Source: Sinomonas sp. ASV486
GTDB lineage: Bacteria > Actinomycetota > Actinomycetes > Actinomycetales > Micrococcaceae
NCBI RefSeq assembly: GCF_030908215.1
Contig: NZ_JAVFJK010000005.1
Coordinates: 1 to 64,000, forward strand
Length of the DNA stretch: 64,000 nucleotides
Reading direction: 5' to 3'
This document shows positions 62,621-64,000 of this stretch, in pieces. Position 1 is the stretch's first letter. The number at the start of each line of letters is the position of its first letter. Made by a program: the position numbers and the translations under genes. Below the pieces are notes generated by a model, which was not told the origin of the DNA, made no database searches, and was given only the letters and a program-made list of their open reading frames with translations.

Positions 62621-63961
62621 CTAGCCCACACGCTCACGGCGGCCCAGGATGCCCTGGGGCCGGAACAGGAGGACGAGGATCATGACGACCAGCGCCCCGA
62701 CGTACTTGAGATCAGATGTCAGACCGAACACGGTGGTCAGCTCGACGAAGACGCCCACGATGACGGAGCCCAGGAGTGCGCCGAACACCGTCCCGAGACC
62801 GCCCAGGGTGACGCCTGCGAAGATCATGAGCAGGATCTGCTGGCCCATGTTGAAGGAGACTCCGGGTCGGTAGTAGGCCCACAGTATGCCTCCGAGCGAC
62901 GCGAGGAAGCCGCCCGTGATCCAGACGAGCCGGATCACGCGGTCGACGTCGATTCCGCTCGCCGCCGCGAGTGCTGGGTTGTCTGCGACCGCACGCGTCG
63001 CCTTGCCGAGGCGCGTCCGCAGGAGCGCGAACGCGATCAGGAGGATGACGACGAGCGAGATCAGCAGCGACCACAGGTTGTTGGGCGAGACGGAGATGGG
63101 TCCGAGCTCGATGTCCGTGGACTGCGAGTACGGCAGCTGCTGGGTCGCGCCGCCGAAGAAGAACAGGATGACGTAGCGGACGGCGAGTGCGAGACCAATG
63201 CTCACGATCATCATCGGCACGAGGCCCGTGCCGCGCTGGCGCAGCGGCTTCCACAGCCACGCGTCCTGAACGTAGCCGAAGGCGACACCGGCGGCGAGGC
63301 CCGCGATGATCGCAAGCCAGAAGGGCGCGCCGATGGCGCTGAGCGAGAAGACGACGACGGCGCCGAGTGTAACCATCTCGCCGTGGGCGAAGTTCGTCAG
63401 GCCCGTGGTGCCGAAGATGAGGGAGAGGCCGACGGCGGAGAGCGCGAGCAGCAGGCCGAAGCTCAGACCGGCGACGAGCCGGTTGGCCAGATTGGAGAAG
63501 AAGCTCTCCTGATGCACCTGGATGCCCGCGCCGAACGCGAAGATCGTGCTGGCGTTCGAGGTCTGGTTGAACGTCACGGTCCGGGGGTTGTCCTGGCCCT
63601 CGGCAAGCTTGATGCCATCCGGCAGCGTGGACTCGTCAAGGGTCACCTTGTAGCTGCCCTGGGTGGGCACGGAGATGGTCCACGCGCCCGACGCCCCCGA
63701 GGTCGTGCTGCCGGTGAAGCCTTCTCCCTCGGCGGTGATCTTGACGCCTTGGAGGGGCTGACCGGCGTTGCGCAGGAAGCCCGAGATGCTGTTCTGGAAC
63801 TGGGTCTGGCTTGAGCTCGGACCGGGGCTGGGCGAGGTTGTCGCGTCAGCGGCTGGGGCGAGAGCCAGGAGCACTGCGAGGAAGGCGCCGATCAGGGCGC
63901 CAGCGGCCACCAGCACGCGTGGTACGCGTGGCCGGCGTATGGCCGGGGCTGTGCTTGTCAC
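62621..63961 (-). CDS. livH: LIV-type permease (LivH) fused to an exported beta-sandwich domain
   Basis: 446 residues from the GTG at 63961, supported by GGAGG seven bases upstream. Residues about 145-446 are LivH: GLLLALSAVGLSLIFGTTGLTNFAHGEMVTLGA, RAVADNPALAAASGIDVDRVIRLVWITGG and MIFAGVTLGGLGTVFGALLGS. Before this lies a signal-like segment (VLVAAGALIGAFLAVLLALAPAADA), then about 85 residues of a carboxypeptidase-regulatory-like fold (GFLRNAGQPLQGVKITAEGEG, GAWTISVPTQGSYKVTLDE), placed outside the membrane. Ordinary LivH is about 300 residues. The first 39 bases of the right window edge are upstream of this start. Confidence 0.9.
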   Translation of the reverse strand: MTSTAPAIRRPRVPRVLVAAGALIGAFLAVLLALAPAADATTSPSPGPSSSQTQFQNSISGFLRNAGQPLQGVKITAEGEGFTGSTTSGASGAWTISVPTQGSYKVTLDESTLPDGIKLAEGQDNPRTVTFNQTSNASTIFAFGAGIQVHQESFFSNLANRLVAGLSFGLLLALSAVGLSLIFGTTGLTNFAHGEMVTLGAVVVFSLSAIGAPFWLAIIAGLAAGVAFGYVQDAWLWKPLRQRGTGLVPMMIVSIGLALAVRYVILFFFGGATQQLPYSQSTDIELGPISVSPNNLWSLLISLVVILLIAFALLRTRLGKATRAVADNPALAAASGIDVDRVIRLVWITGGFLASLGGILWAYYRPGVSFNMGQQILLMIFAGVTLGGLGTVFGALLGSVIVGVFVELTTVFGLTSDLKYVGALVVMILVLLFRPQGILGRRERVG

Positions 63962-64000
63962 GTAGGAGCCTCCGTACTTTCCGGGGGGAGCGGCTGGCAC

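Overview
The window is high-GC DNA with dense, ATG/GTG/TTG-started genes, many 4-base GTGA or ATGA overlaps and few TTA codons. The gene set includes a four-gene sdhCDAB cluster, the order eno-ftsB-DUF501-ppx-S8 protease, a MetI-free nucleoside ABC cluster, ROK and LysR regulators, and promoters placed directly on start codons. This points to an actinobacterium, most likely a Micrococcaceae member near Arthrobacter or Sinomonas. The genus is inference. No phage, insertion sequence, integrase, rRNA or CRISPR was seen.

Layout. 1-2013: the 3' end of an ABC ATPase frameshifted by a 5-bp tandem duplication, then a glycerophosphodiesterase/inositol-monophosphatase fusion. 2494-4505: two secreted low-complexity surface proteins, one with collagen-like triplets. 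4606-9490: an MocA-type oxidoreductase, a P1B metal ATPase and a secreted beta-propeller-like protein. 9624-14991: a ChvE/GguAB-type sugar ABC operon and its ROK regulator, sharing a 26-bp operator/promoter block. 15089-20485: gamma-carbonic anhydrase, purU, a flavin monooxygenase-like gene, and a ZTP-riboswitch-headed glyA-folD pair, so one-carbon genes predominate. 20680-26901: a metabolite MFS transporter and a P450-ferredoxin-ferredoxin reductase operon, flanked by two paralogous LysR genes that share an operator-like motif; the reductase is broken by an internal deletion. 27008-29644: a DrrAB/NodIJ-like ABC exporter.

30071-34414: small membrane protein, exonuclease III, trpS, 2H phosphoesterase, YihY-like membrane protein. 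34503-37958: succinate dehydrogenase on the minus strand. 38210-40624: mannose-1-phosphate guanylyltransferase and an M20 amidohydrolase. 40807-50313: a nucleoside uptake and salvage block (BMP lipoprotein, ATPase, two permeases, cytidine deaminase, thymidine phosphorylase, then DedA and adenosine deaminase). 50326-57878: MazG, enolase, FtsB, DUF501, Ppx/GppA, a mycosin-like protease and a type II NADH dehydrogenase with a Rex-like operator. 58050-58123: a short class I tRNA carrying a UAA anticodon. 58299-63961: a LIV-type amino-acid ABC system split into a plus-strand binding protein and a convergent minus-strand livFGMH set, in which LivH carries an exported beta-sandwich domain.

The least explained structure is a pair of intergenic elements (15625-16020 and 29658-30033). 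Each is made of strictly 21-bp-spaced GAGGTCACC-type units in a left array and the same unit inverted in a right array, around a 110-140 bp centre containing GATATCGG. A smaller 14-bp-period relative lies at 20578-20645. All sit directly against gene 3' ends.
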